Assembly (NCBI GenBank): GCA_947500845.1
Contig: CANMTP010000006.1
Location: 62,001 to 126,000, forward strand
DNA length: 64,000 bases
Source: an uncultured Aquimarina sp.
Lineage (GTDB): Bacteria; Bacteroidota; Bacteroidia; Flavobacteriales; Flavobacteriaceae
Reading direction: 5' to 3'
Positions 35,714 through 44,931 of the stretch are shown here, in pieces (the first letter of the stretch is position 1; each line of letters begins with the position of its first letter). Under the pieces are notes generated by a model. It saw only the letters and a list, made by a program, of their open reading frames with translations, was not told the origin of the DNA and did not search any database. A program made the translations under genes and the position numbers.

Positions 35714-35896
35714 ATGGGAATGAATAAAAATACTGTGCTGGCCTGGGCTACATTCATTATGATAGTCGTTGGACTGGCACTTATAGGATTAGGAGCATTT
35801 AGATACAGGGATGTGTCAGGATATGGTTTTGCGGCTGTTGGTGTTGGTTTTTTTGCCATTGCATGGGTATTTAATGCTTTAAAAGGAAGAGTCTAA
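35714..35896 (+). CDS. small membrane protein, CAL67264-type
   Basis: 60 residues with two transmembrane helices (ATFIMIVVGLALIGLGAF and GFAAVGVGFFAIAWVFNAL) joined by a polar turn RYRDVSGY. It looks like the flavobacterial family that I recall as 'CAL67264 family membrane protein'. A same-sized ORF on the other strand over the same bases is only its shadow. Located 48 bp before ettA. Function unknown. About 300 bp of non-coding DNA precede it. Confidence 0.7.
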   Translation: MGMNKNTVLAWATFIMIVVGLALIGLGAFRYRDVSGYGFAAVGVGFFAIAWVFNALKGRV

Positions 35897-35944
35897 TCTT
35901 TTCATAATGAATAATAATCTAACTTAAAATAATCTTAGGGGCTT

Positions 35945-37636
35945 ATGTCAGATGACAAAAAAGTTATCTTCTCCATGTCTGGAGTTAGTAAAACTTACAA
36001 AAATGCAAATACTCCGGTACTTAAAAATATATATTTAAGCTTTTTTTATGGAGCTAAAATCGGAATTCTAGGTTTAAATGGTTCTGGTAAATCCACTTTA
36101 CTTAAAATCATTGCAGGTGTTGATAAAAACTATCAGGGAGATGTTGTATTTGCTTCAGGATACTCGGTGGGTTTATTAGAGCAAGAACCTCAATTGGATC
36201 CTGAAAAAACCGTGCTTGAAGTTGTAAAAGAAGGTGTGGCAGAGACTGTCGCAGTTCTTGACGAATATAACAAAATCAATGATATGTTTGGTTTACCCGA
36301 AGTCTATGAGAACCCTGATAAAATGCAGGAGCTTATGGACAAGCAAGCTAATCTTCAGGATCAAATCGATGCGAGCAACGCCTGGGAACTGGATACCAAA
36401 TTAGAAATAGCGATGGATGCGTTGCGCACACCAGAATCCGATAAGAAAATAGGAGTACTATCTGGTGGAGAGCGAAGAAGAGTTGCACTCTGTCGTCTTC
36501 TGCTTCAGCAACCCGATGTATTACTTTTGGATGAGCCAACTAACCATCTTGATGCCGAATCAGTACATTGGTTAGAGCATCATTTACAACAATACAAAGG
36601 GACGGTTATCGCCGTTACACACGACAGGTACTTCTTAGACAATGTTGCGGGTTGGATCTTAGAATTGGATAGAGGAGAAGGTATCCCGTGGAAAGGAAAT
36701 TATTCCTCTTGGTTAGATCAAAAATCTAAACGTCTTGCACAAGAGCAAAAACAGGCATCCAAACGCCAAAGGACACTAGAACGAGAACTAGAGTGGGTTC
36801 GTATGGCGCCTAAAGGACGTCAGGCTAAGCAAAAAGCTCGTTTAAGCAATTATGACAAATTATTAAGTCAGGATCAAAAGCAGATTGACGAGAAACTCGA
36901 AATTTATATCCCTAATGGTCCAAGATTAGGTACTAATGTTATTGAAGCCCAAGGCGTAAGCAAAGCTTTTGGGGATAAGCTATTATATGAAGACCTGAAT
37001 TTCAAATTACCACAGGCGGGGATTGTTGGAATTATAGGTCCGAATGGTGCAGGTAAAACTACAATCTTCAAAATGATCATGGGAGAAGAGCAACCCGATA
37101 AGGGAAGTTTTGAGGTAGGGGATACGGCAAAAATAGCCTATGTAGATCAAAGTCATAGTAATATAGATCCAGAGAAAACAATTTGGCAAAATTTTAGTGA
37201 CGAGCAAGAGTTGATCATGATGGGTGGGCGACAAGTAAATTCAAGAGCTTATCTAAGCCGTTTTAATTTCAGTGGAAGTGAGCAGAATAAAAAAGTGTCA
37301 ACACTTTCTGGGGGTGAACGCAACAGGTTACACCTAGCCATGACACTTAAAGAAGAAGGTAATGTATTACTTTTAGATGAGCCCACTAATGATCTAGATG
37401 TCAATACATTAAGAGCTTTAGAAGAAGGTCTTGAAAATTTTGCAGGATGTGCGGTGGTAATCTCACATGATCGTTGGTTCCTGGATCGTATCTGTACTCA
37501 TATTTTAGCTTTTGAAGGAGATTCTCAGGTATATTTCTTTGAAGGTAGTTTCTCTGATTATGAAGAAAATAAAAAGAAACGTTTAGGCGGTGATTTGATG
37601 CCAAAACGTATTAAGTACAAAAAATTAGTGAGGTAA
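35945..37636 (+). CDS. ettA: energy-dependent translational throttle protein EttA
   Basis: 563-residue ABC-F protein that binds the ribosomal E site and gates translation by ATP level. Two ABC domains: first with GLNGSGKST, LSGGERRRVALCRLL and LLLDEPTNHLD; second with GPNGAGKTT, LSGGERNRLHLAM and LLLDEPTNDLD. Between them lies the charged linker (KRLAQEQKQASKRQRTLERE) with the EttA mark EWVRMAPKGRQAKQKARL. No membrane segment. Length and linker identify EttA rather than Uup or YbiT. Confidence 0.94.
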   Translation: MSDDKKVIFSMSGVSKTYKNANTPVLKNIYLSFFYGAKIGILGLNGSGKSTLLKIIAGVDKNYQGDVVFASGYSVGLLEQEPQLDPEKTVLEVVKEGVAETVAVLDEYNKINDMFGLPEVYENPDKMQELMDKQANLQDQIDASNAWELDTKLEIAMDALRTPESDKKIGVLSGGERRRVALCRLLLQQPDVLLLDEPTNHLDAESVHWLEHHLQQYKGTVIAVTHDRYFLDNVAGWILELDRGEGIPWKGNYSSWLDQKSKRLAQEQKQASKRQRTLERELEWVRMAPKGRQAKQKARLSNYDKLLSQDQKQIDEKLEIYIPNGPRLGTNVIEAQGVSKAFGDKLLYEDLNFKLPQAGIVGIIGPNGAGKTTIFKMIMGEEQPDKGSFEVGDTAKIAYVDQSHSNIDPEKTIWQNFSDEQELIMMGGRQVNSRAYLSRFNFSGSEQNKKVSTLSGGERNRLHLAMTLKEEGNVLLLDEPTNDLDVNTLRALEEGLENFAGCAVVISHDRWFLDRICTHILAFEGDSQVYFFEGSFSDYEENKKKRLGGDLMPKRIKYKKLVR

Positions 37637-37718
37637 TGATTTGTAAGTGAGTAGCTAAGTACGCTTTATTGTTAGAGTTAATGGGTTCAACTGAACTTTT
37701 TCTCAAATATTAAAATAA

Positions 37719-38411
37719 ATGCCATTAAAAAAGATTAAAGTAATTGCCTTTGATGCTGATGACACCCTTTGGGTAAACGAAACATTATTTAGAAGGGCAG
37801 AAGAGGAGCTTTGTGATCTTCTTGAAGAATTTATGTCGAGAGAAGAAGCCAGTAGGTTACTTTTTGATGTAGAAATGAAAAATCTACCGTTATATGGATA
37901 TGGTATTAAACCATTTACGCTTTCATTGATCGAAGCGGCTATTACTATTTCTAATGGTGACATGAAGATAGCATTGGTAGAAAAACTTATAGAAAAAGGA
38001 AAACAAATGCTTCAGGAACCTATAGAGCTAATCGATGGGATTGATTCTACTCTAGGTGAATTATCTCAACGATATCGATTGGTGATGGCCACCAAAGGAG
38101 ATTTATTGGACCAAGAGCGTAAATTAATCAAATCTGGTCTAGAAAAACACTTTCATCATATAGAAATTGTATCAGATAAAACTGAAAAGCAGTACAGAAA
38201 GCTGGTAAGTCACTTAGATATAGCAGAACACGAGTTTTTGATGGTAGGTAATTCTTTAAAATCAGACATTCTTCCTGTGTTAAATATAGGTGCACATGCA
38301 TTTCATATCCCTTTTCATACGACTTGGGCGCACGAAATGGTTGACGAAGAAATTAACCATCCCAATTTTAGAAGTTTTACTAAAGCAAGTGAGCTGCTAG
38401 AGATATTGTAA
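37719..38411 (+). CDS. HAD-family hydrolase
   Basis: 230 residues. Haloacid dehalogenase fold: motif I IAFDADDTLW with nucleophile and acid Asp, motif II VMATKGD, motif III Lys in SDKTEKQYRKL and motif IV LMVGNSLKSDILPVLNIGA. Phosphatase activity on a small metabolite is likely; the substrate cannot be read. Ends 3 bp before the CAT-like gene. Confidence 0.85.
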   Translation: MPLKKIKVIAFDADDTLWVNETLFRRAEEELCDLLEEFMSREEASRLLFDVEMKNLPLYGYGIKPFTLSLIEAAITISNGDMKIALVEKLIEKGKQMLQEPIELIDGIDSTLGELSQRYRLVMATKGDLLDQERKLIKSGLEKHFHHIEIVSDKTEKQYRKLVSHLDIAEHEFLMVGNSLKSDILPVLNIGAHAFHIPFHTTWAHEMVDEEINHPNFRSFTKASELLEIL

Positions 38412-38414
38412 GTA

Positions 38415-39044
38415 ATGAGAACTAAATTAGATCTGAATACCTGGAATCGAAAAGAGCATTTTGAGTTCTTTGGTGGTTTTGATGAACCCTTCTTTGGTAT
38501 CACTACTAATTTGGATTTCACAAAAGGGTATCAGAAAATAAAGGATTTAGGATATCCTTATTTCCTATTCTATTTACATAAATCATTATCAGCTGCCAAT
38601 AGTGTTGAGGCTTTTAGGTATCGTATCGAAAATGATAGCGTGTTTTTATATGATAAAATTCACGCATCACCTACAATAGGCCGGGAAGATCATACCTTTG
38701 GGTTTTCATTCATGGAGTACTATGATAATTTTGAAACGTTTGTTTCAGAATCTGAAAAAGAGATTAAAGAGGTTAAAAACAGTAAAGGGCTACGACATAC
38801 TGATAATGCTAAACGAATAGATACAGTTCACTATTCTTCTATTCCATGGTATAACTTTACCGGACTTTCACACGCCAGACATTTTCAATTTATAGATAGT
38901 GTACCTAAAATTTCTTTCGGAAAGTATACCTAGGTTGAAGGAAAACTTACCTTACCCGTATCGGTGCATGTGCATCATGGTTTGGCAGATGGCTATCATG
39001 TAGGGCAATATTTAGAAGAGTTCCAGAAATTATTGAATGAATAA
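38415..39044 (+). pseudogene. chloramphenicol acetyltransferase-like gene with in-frame TAG
   Basis: Codons 1-172 encode a CAT-family N-terminal two-thirds (LDLNTWNRKEHFEFF; HASPTIGREDHTFGFSFMEY; IPWYNFTGLSHARH; PKISFGKYT). The frame then meets TAG at 38931-38933. Beyond it, in the same frame, 36 more codons read VEGKLTLPVSVHVHHGLADG and on to a TAA at 39044; HHGLADG is the catalytic His motif of CAT enzymes. Read through, the protein would be about 209 residues, the normal CAT size. So the gene is broken by one nonsense codon, or the TAG is a sequencing error or read through. Most flavobacterial CAT-like proteins are not proven resistance enzymes. Confidence 0.85.
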
Positions 39045-39053
39045 TATTATAAC

Positions 39054-39647
39054 CTAAAGAGCATTCAATTCTCGCACTTCTCCAACTTTCATGTCATTTA
39101 GATGAATAGTTCCAACTCGTATTCTAACTAATCTTAATGTGGGAAAACCAACTGCGGATGTCATCTTGCGCACTTGGCGAAATTTCCCCTCTTGTAACGT
39201 AATCGAGATCCAACCGGTTGGGCCGTGCCTGTCGTCACGTATCTTTTTTGATCGTTGAGGAAAGTTTGGGATACTATCTAACTTGAAGACTTTACAAGGT
39301 GCAGTTGTATATTTTTTTCCTTCAAAACCAATTTCTACTCCTTTTGCCAATTGCTGTATGGCTTCAAAGGTTATGATTCCATCAATCTGGACATAATATT
39401 CTTTTTCAATTTTACGACTACAAATATGATTACTCACTTTACCATCTGTTGTTAAAAGTAATAGTCCTTCAGATTTTTCATCTAATCGTCCTATAGCCAT
39501 AGTACCTTCCGGAAAATTAGATAATTCGCCAAGTAGTTTTTTAGAGTTTTGTTTTTGACCATTATTTACAAATTGACTGAGATATCCATACGGTTTATAC
39601 ACCGCAAAATGGCGGTGTAGTGATTGGTTTTTGAGAATTAAGGTCAT
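39054..39647 (-). CDS. rluE: RluE-like rRNA pseudouridine synthase
   Basis: 197 residues, RsuA/RluE-type synthase without an S4 domain. The catalytic Asp lies in AIGRLDEKSEGLLLLTTDG; KPYGYLSQF, EKEYYVQIDG, WISITLQEGKFRQVRKMTSAVGFPTLRLVRIRVG are further family blocks (quoted in part). It probably modifies U2457 of 23S rRNA by analogy with Escherichia coli RluE. The -7 box lies only two bases before the ATG and a small hairpin follows within the first codons. Confidence 0.9.
   Translation of the reverse strand: MTLILKNQSLHRHFAVYKPYGYLSQFVNNGQKQNSKKLLGELSNFPEGTMAIGRLDEKSEGLLLLTTDGKVSNHICSRKIEKEYYVQIDGIITFEAIQQLAKGVEIGFEGKKYTTAPCKVFKLDSIPNFPQRSKKIRDDRHGPTGWISITLQEGKFRQVRKMTSAVGFPTLRLVRIRVGTIHLNDMKVGEVRELNAL
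39598..39619. other. small hairpin within 5' codons of rluE
   Basis: TACACCGC, loop of six bases, GCGGTGTA: a perfect 8-bp stem starting about 29 bases after the A of the ATG. Confidence 0.5.
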
Positions 39648-39648
39648 G

Positions 39649-39656
39649 CAAATTTA
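39649..39656 (-). promoter_or_regulatory. -7 promoter box immediately before rluE start
   Basis: Reverse strand TAAATTTG, exact TAnnTTTG match. The predicted transcription start falls at or within the ATG (39645-39647), pointing to a leaderless mRNA. Confidence 0.45.
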
Positions 39657-39766
39657 GATATCAAGAATTTATCCAGACGAAATTAAGAATTTCTTAAGTG
39701 TGTGGGTAAAATCTATTGAAAAATCATCAATTTATATAGTAATTTTAAAAATCGAAATGGAACGCT

Positions 39767-39774
39767 TATCTTTG
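39767..39774 (+). promoter_or_regulatory. -7 promoter box for cold-shock-domain gene
   Basis: TATCTTTG, exact match to TAnnTTTG. Predicts a 5' leader of about 170 bases before the ATG at 39953, unusual for this window and reminiscent of the long leaders of cold-shock mRNAs. Confidence 0.5.
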
Positions 39775-39952
39775 TATAGATTTCAGTAGATTTTTTAAAC
39801 TTTAAGAAGTAAACTGTTACCTGTTATTGTAGCAGCTATGTAGAGTATTCGGTAAATCAATCTTACAAATTGCCCTTTCCTGATCATTCGTTTAGTATTT
39901 CGATGACAATGACGATAAAAAATAGCCTTAATTAAAAACTAGAAAACGACGA

Positions 39953-40402
39953 ATGGCAAAATCACAACAGACATTTAGCAAAATAGAAAAAGAAAAGAAA
40001 AAACAAAAAAAGCGGGAAGAGAAGCAAAAAAAGAAGGAAGAACGAAAAGCAAACTCCAATAAAGGAAGTGGTTTGGATAGTATGATCGCTTACGTTGATG
40101 AAAACGGTTTTCCAACAGACACTCCGCCAGATCCTTCAAAAAAGAAAAAGATTAAAGCAGAAAATATTGAAATAGGTATTCCAAAAAGCGAAAAAATACC
40201 TTTTGATCCCGTTAGAAAAGGTAAAATTGCCTTTTATAATGACTCAAAAGGGTATGGGTTCATTAACGATGATGAAACCCAGGAGCGTTATTTTGTACAC
40301 GTTAATGGTCTAATGCAAGAAGTTGTAGAAAACGACAACGTATCCTTTGAGCTTGAAAAAGGGCCCAAAGGTATGATTGCCGTTCGTGTGAAGAAAATAT
40401 AA
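39953..40402 (+). CDS. cold-shock domain protein with Lys-rich N-terminus
   Basis: 149 residues. Residues about 10-35 are almost pure Lys/Glu/Gln/Arg, a likely RNA-contacting or nucleolar-like basic tail; a Pro-rich linker follows. The C-terminal 70 residues are an OB-fold cold-shock domain with RNP1 KGYGFIND and RNP2-like YFVHVNGL. It should bind single-stranded RNA or DNA. Longer than classical CspA (about 70). Long predicted leader suggests post-transcriptional control by temperature. Confidence 0.88.
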   Translation: MAKSQQTFSKIEKEKKKQKKREEKQKKKEERKANSNKGSGLDSMIAYVDENGFPTDTPPDPSKKKKIKAENIEIGIPKSEKIPFDPVRKGKIAFYNDSKGYGFINDDETQERYFVHVNGLMQEVVENDNVSFELEKGPKGMIAVRVKKI

Positions 40403-40423
40403 GTGTACTTGTACAGTTTACTT

Positions 40424-41224
40424 TTATAGAATATCAGGATACCAATCAAGTTGTATCACTTCAATATCAGAATCTTTTGAGACGAGTTTGTTAAATTTAT
40501 TTACATCACTCAGTCCTTCAGTCCCTCTATAATGATATGGATACACTTGTTTTGGTTTAAATTCTAGCACTGCATCTGCCGCACTTTCTACAGTCATAGT
40601 ATACGGTAGATTCATACAAACAAAAGCCTTGTCAATGTATTTTAGATTTCTCATTTCCGGAATATCCTCGGTGTCTCCAGAAAAGTAGATTCTTTCTTTG
40701 CCAAGTGTAATTACATATCCGTTTCCGCGGCCTTTTTCATGAAATTTTAATGCTTCTTCTCGAAGGTTATACATGGGTATTGCTTCGATAGATATACCTT
40801 GCACTTCCTTTGTTTCTCCATTATTAATGATCACAAGACGTTCTGTGTAACTAGCAGGAAGTCTTTCTGCCACCGCTTGAGGAACTACTATTTCAGCTTT
40901 AGAAAGATTTAAGCTGTCCAGAGTATCGATATTCATGTGGTCTCCATGTATATCTGTAATTAAAACGATGTTGGGCAGTTTTTTACCTTCAAATGCTTTA
41001 GGCCCACCATTTGGATCAATATAAATCGTTTTGTCTTTCCATTTTATAATAGCGGTAGCATGTTCGATAGGATCAATGCTGATATCACTTTCTTTTTTTT
41101 CAACGACTTCTTCAGGCATCTCATTAACCGATTCATTATCTACTTCGGGACCTTCTTTTTTTTGTGACTTACAGTTTACTAAGAGTAAACAAATAAATAA
41201 GAAACAGGGGATGTTAAGTTTCAT
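40424..41224 (-). CDS. metallo-beta-lactamase-fold lipoprotein
   Basis: 266 residues; signal peptide with lipobox LLLVNC (Cys18) then an acidic linker. The hydrolase part has the metal-site motif TDIHGDHM, the GDT motif in YFSGDTEDI and the last His in YPYHYRG; ITLGKERIY and KWKDKTIYIDPNGGP fit the UlaG-like group (distant from UPF0173). Probably cell-surface; substrate unknown. Convergent with the cold-shock gene. Confidence 0.85.
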   Translation of the reverse strand: MKLNIPCFLFICLLLVNCKSQKKEGPEVDNESVNEMPEEVVEKKESDISIDPIEHATAIIKWKDKTIYIDPNGGPKAFEGKKLPNIVLITDIHGDHMNIDTLDSLNLSKAEIVVPQAVAERLPASYTERLVIINNGETKEVQGISIEAIPMYNLREEALKFHEKGRGNGYVITLGKERIYFSGDTEDIPEMRNLKYIDKAFVCMNLPYTMTVESAADAVLEFKPKQVYPYHYRGTEGLSDVNKFNKLVSKDSDIEVIQLDWYPDIL

Positions 41225-41321
41225 TTTTAGACGATTATGTGTTTGTTAGTAGCAGAAAGATAAGAATAATCGTTCAAAAAGTTACTCGTCCACAACTGTA
41301 AGTTTTTTTTATTCCTGAAAT

Positions 41322-42077
41322 CTAACTATCTAACCACAGTTTAATCGCCATAGCTACTACCATAATAACCAGAAATACTTTGACCAAGCCTTCACCTTTC
41401 TTTACTGCCCATCTGCTAGCAATCCATCCTCCTGTTGCATTTCCTATAGCAAGCACAATACCATATAAATAATCAATTTGTTGATTATAGATAAAAATTG
41501 CAAGTGCTCCAATGGTATATATGAATACTACTAAAACCTTTACGGCATTAGACTTGACAAGGTTCATGTAATTAATAGAAGTTAATGCTAAAAGAATAAA
41601 AATACCTACACCAGCCTGAATAAATCCGCCATAAATCCCAATGAAGAAAAAGGTCAAAATAGAAAGCCATAAATATTTACCTTGAGTTCTTTCTAAAAGA
41701 TCTGCGACGTTTATTTTTGGTTTAAATACCATAAAAAATACCACAATAAGCATGATGACAGCTAGAATCCTATTGAAAGTTTCTCCCTTGATATCAACTG
41801 CAATTTGAGCACCAATTAAGGATCCAGCCAAAGATGAAATTCCTAAATATAATCCAAAAATAGAAGGCTTAATTCCTTTGCTTGTAAAACCGGCAATAGA
41901 AGTAATACTTTGTATAAAAATCCCTATACGATTTGTACCATTAGCAACAGCTGGGGGTAAACCCATAAAAATGAGCATCGGTAAGGTGAGTAATGATCCA
42001 CCACCAGCAAGAGTATTAATAACACCCGCAATAAATCCTACTGTAGCGAGAAGGACTAGAAGTAAGGTTTCATTCAT
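41322..42077 (-). CDS. TauE/SafE family sulfite exporter-like permease
   Basis: 251 residues with seven or eight transmembrane segments. The family marks are GVINTLAGGGSLLTLPMLIF near the N-terminus and the repeated half IYGGFIQAGVGIFILLALT. Known members move sulfite, sulfoacetate or other organosulfonates. It is divergent from the SulP gene, so the pair may deal with sulfur anions, an inference from location only. Confidence 0.87.
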   Translation of the reverse strand: MNETLLLVLLATVGFIAGVINTLAGGGSLLTLPMLIFMGLPPAVANGTNRIGIFIQSITSIAGFTSKGIKPSIFGLYLGISSLAGSLIGAQIAVDIKGETFNRILAVIMLIVVFFMVFKPKINVADLLERTQGKYLWLSILTFFFIGIYGGFIQAGVGIFILLALTSINYMNLVKSNAVKVLVVFIYTIGALAIFIYNQQIDYLYGIVLAIGNATGGWIASRWAVKKGEGLVKVFLVIMVVAMAIKLWLDS

Positions 42078-42097
42078 TCGATTTATTTGAATGCTAT

Positions 42098-42105
42098 CAA
42101 AAATA
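42098..42105 (-). promoter_or_regulatory. -7 promoter box for TauE/SafE gene
   Basis: Reverse strand TATTTTTG, exact match to TAnnTTTG; leader of about 15-20 bases to the ATG at 42077. Confidence 0.5.
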
Positions 42106-42192
42106 AGTAAAACCTTTACATAAATTTGACAATTAGAAATTCTTTTGGCATAAATTGCGAACTGTTGTAGATTTACGTGATCAACTTAAAAT

Positions 42193-43953
42193 ATTGACAA
42201 GGTCAAAACGCTTCATAAAATAATTCCCGTTCTTGAGCACTTTACTAATAAAAAGTACGATGCCGCTGTTTTTAAAAAAGATGCAATTGCTGGTATTACA
42301 GTAGGAGTAATATTGATTCCCCAGGCTATTGCTTATGCTTTACTTATGGGGGTCCCTCCAATTTATGGTTTATACACATGTTTGGTTCCTTTGGTATTGT
42401 ACGCTATTTTTGGCACTTCAAGGCAATTAAGTATTGGTCCCGTGGCGGTAACGGCCATATTGGTAATGAGTGGTGTTGGACAGCTAGCAAATCCTTTTAC
42501 AGATAAGTTTATAGAACTAGTCCTATTTGCCAGTTTGCTCATTGGGTTATTACAAATCCTGCTTAGCGTTTTGAGGATGGGATTTTTGGTGAATCTAATT
42601 TCTCAACCTGTAATTTTCGGATTTATTTCTGCAGCTGCAATAATTATTATTGTTTCTCAACTAGAAGAAAGCCTTGGTTTTGATATCCCTAATTTTAAAT
42701 ATACACATAACACGGTTTGGTATGCACTAACTCATTTTATGGAATCCAATTGGATAACCTTTGGAATTTGTATGTTCTCTATGGGTACGATCATAATTTT
42801 AAAAAAATGGAAACGCTCATTTCCCGGTGCACTAACTGTTCTTGTTATTACAACTATCGCCACCTACCTCTTAAAACTTAATGAAAAGGGGGTAGCTATT
42901 ATCGCAGATGTTCCAGAAGGGTTACCTTTCTTTAGGATTCCAGAAATGGATTATTATACTATGATAACGCTTATCCCGTCAGTTCTTACGGTAACTTTTA
43001 TTGGGTATGTAGGCAGTATCGGTATTGCAAAATCTATGGAAATGAAAAACCGCGATCATATACTTCGACCCAATCAGGAACTATTTGCATTGGGAATAGC
43101 AAAAGTAATCGGGGCTTTTTTTCAGGCAGTACCTTCCTCAGGGAGTTATAGCAGAACAGCAATTAATGATGAAGCAGGAGGCAAGACTACCATATCATCA
43201 ATAATAACTGTGATTATGGTGGTGTTATCACTTTTATTCCTTACCTCTTTCTTTTACTACATACCAAAAGCAGTTCTTGCGGCAATAATATTAGTCTCGG
43301 TGTTTGGATTAATTAACTTTAGAGAAGCCAAGTATTTATTAAAGCTTAAAAGACGAGATTTTATAGTGATGATCATTACATTTTTTGGGACTTTGATATT
43401 TGGTGTTGAAAAGGGTATTTTTATAGGGGTAATCCTTTCTTTTATATTCCTTCAGTATTACAGTTCTCGTCCACATATTGCCGAGCTGGTAAATATACCA
43501 GGAACAACGTATTACCGTAATATTAATCGATTTCCCAACGCGGTACAATCAAAAGAGTATCTAATTATTCGCTTCGATAACCAATTATATTTTGGAAATG
43601 CAAACTATTTTAAAGATACAATTCAGCAATTTATTTCAGATCGCAAGGAACTTCCAAAATTTTTAATTCTCGACAATACTAATATGCATGATATTGATAG
43701 CACAGGGTTACATGTTTTAGAAGACACATATCAATATCTTGATAATTTAAAAATTCAATTACTCATGGTTGGGACGATAGGTCCTGTAAGAGATTTTCTT
43801 AAACGGTCTGGGTTTACAGATAAGTTAGGAGTTGATCATTATTACTTGACCATCTCAGATGCTGTGGGATATGCAGAAAACAAAATCGAACATGACATTA
43901 AACATGAAGCTGCGGTACAATTTAATCAAAAAAGAAGATCCTTTCTTGATTAG
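42193..43953 (+). CDS. SulP-family anion transporter
   Basis: Ten to fourteen membrane segments and a C-terminal STAS domain (IRFDNQLYFGNANYF; LILDNTNMHDIDSTGLHVL). Family blocks: GITVGVILIPQAIAYALLMG, PPIYGLYTCLVPLVLYAIFG, FQAVPSSGSYSRTAINDEAG. Members import sulfate, bicarbonate or other anions. The conserved N-terminus (YDAAVFKKDAIAGITVG) lies upstream of the first ATG/GTG/TTG codon (TTG 42313). In frame, the stop at 42187-42189 is followed by AAT ATT GAC AAG, so I place the start at the ATT 42193, giving 586 residues. A non-standard start or a sequence error must explain this. Confidence 0.85.
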   Translation: MDKVKTLHKIIPVLEHFTNKKYDAAVFKKDAIAGITVGVILIPQAIAYALLMGVPPIYGLYTCLVPLVLYAIFGTSRQLSIGPVAVTAILVMSGVGQLANPFTDKFIELVLFASLLIGLLQILLSVLRMGFLVNLISQPVIFGFISAAAIIIIVSQLEESLGFDIPNFKYTHNTVWYALTHFMESNWITFGICMFSMGTIIILKKWKRSFPGALTVLVITTIATYLLKLNEKGVAIIADVPEGLPFFRIPEMDYYTMITLIPSVLTVTFIGYVGSIGIAKSMEMKNRDHILRPNQELFALGIAKVIGAFFQAVPSSGSYSRTAINDEAGGKTTISSIITVIMVVLSLLFLTSFFYYIPKAVLAAIILVSVFGLINFREAKYLLKLKRRDFIVMIITFFGTLIFGVEKGIFIGVILSFIFLQYYSSRPHIAELVNIPGTTYYRNINRFPNAVQSKEYLIIRFDNQLYFGNANYFKDTIQQFISDRKELPKFLILDNTNMHDIDSTGLHVLEDTYQYLDNLKIQLLMVGTIGPVRDFLKRSGFTDKLGVDHYYLTISDAVGYAENKIEHDIKHEAAVQFNQKRRSFLD

Positions 43954-43965
43954 TTCCCTTCCTTG

Positions 43966-44931
43966 TTATTCTTCCTCGTACAAATTCAACTTTAATCCTA
44001 TCCCATAATTAGTATCATTATTCTTGATCAGATTATTATTTTTGCTGTATTCTCGATCAAAACGTTGCCAAGTTCTGTTTTTATAGAAAACCCTACGGGT
44101 AAAAGTTTTAAAACCATTTATTTTATCGGTAAAGGGTAGCAAAGGTCTAAATGTTGTTGAAACTTTGATGATACCTTTTCTGGTTTCTACCTCGTGATAT
44201 TTTTTAGTTTGTTGAAGTCTTCCCTGTTTATCGGCATATCCGAGTACCTGCACAGAAATGAAGATACCTTCTTTAGGAATGTATACTTTATATTCTGAAA
44301 CGTCCAGTTCAAAATTAGGTTTGTCCTTATCAGTAACATTGAAGATGATGTCTTCGTAAGGTAAGCGCTCGCCAGGAAACCCATTATCATTGCCATAAAA
44401 CTGCATCTTAAATAAGGTAGAAAAAGATTGTTCTTTTGAAGCATTTCTGTTTGAAGATTCAACCTTAACAGGTAAATATACAGAAGCTATTTTTGTTGGT
44501 TTTTGAGAGTTTTTCGGAAAAAAAACAGCTATTTCAGATTCTACCGTAGGTAACCAACATCTAAAATAGTCATTATGCACTTCTGCTGCCAATCGTTTTG
44601 TTTTATACTTTCTCTTCTTTTCTGCAGTAATAATAACTTCTTTTAGCTCTGCTATATCTTGAACCAGCAATATTTGTTCTGGTAAGGATTTTGTGGCCAG
44701 AGCTGTTTCTTTATGTCCTAATGCCGATATGTATAGAGAATCGATATCGGGGTACCATTTTTTTGAAAACTGAAATTTACCATCAGCATCCGCAAAAGTA
44801 CCATTACCATTACCAAAAGAGATAGTAGCATATGAAATAGGCGATTTTTGTACAGAATCCAGCACAGTATAGTATTGACCCAAAACAGTTTGCGTCAAAA
44901 AAAGCAGCAGTAGGGGGAACAGCTTTTTCAT
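43966..44931 (-). CDS. secreted CarboxypepD_reg-like domain protein
   Basis: 321 residues with a signal peptide (PLLLLFLTQTVLGQ). Residues about 20-95 are a carboxypeptidase-regulatory-like (Ig-like) domain: VQKSPISYATISFGNGNGTFADADGKFQFS-type strands and the ISALGHKE turn. The remainder, including the AELKEVIITAEKK link and later SVQVLGY and FTRRVFYKNRTWQRF, does not match a family I know. Such proteins are common in the Bacteroidota envelope. Function unknown. Confidence 0.75.
   Translation of the reverse strand: MKKLFPLLLLFLTQTVLGQYYTVLDSVQKSPISYATISFGNGNGTFADADGKFQFSKKWYPDIDSLYISALGHKETALATKSLPEQILLVQDIAELKEVIITAEKKRKYKTKRLAAEVHNDYFRCWLPTVESEIAVFFPKNSQKPTKIASVYLPVKVESSNRNASKEQSFSTLFKMQFYGNDNGFPGERLPYEDIIFNVTDKDKPNFELDVSEYKVYIPKEGIFISVQVLGYADKQGRLQQTKKYHEVETRKGIIKVSTTFRPLLPFTDKINGFKTFTRRVFYKNRTWQRFDREYSKNNNLIKNNDTNYGIGLKLNLYEEE

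Noticed and set aside
35677-35859. 60-residue minus-strand ORF
   Set aside because: Antisense to the small two-helix membrane protein, which has the better start and composition.
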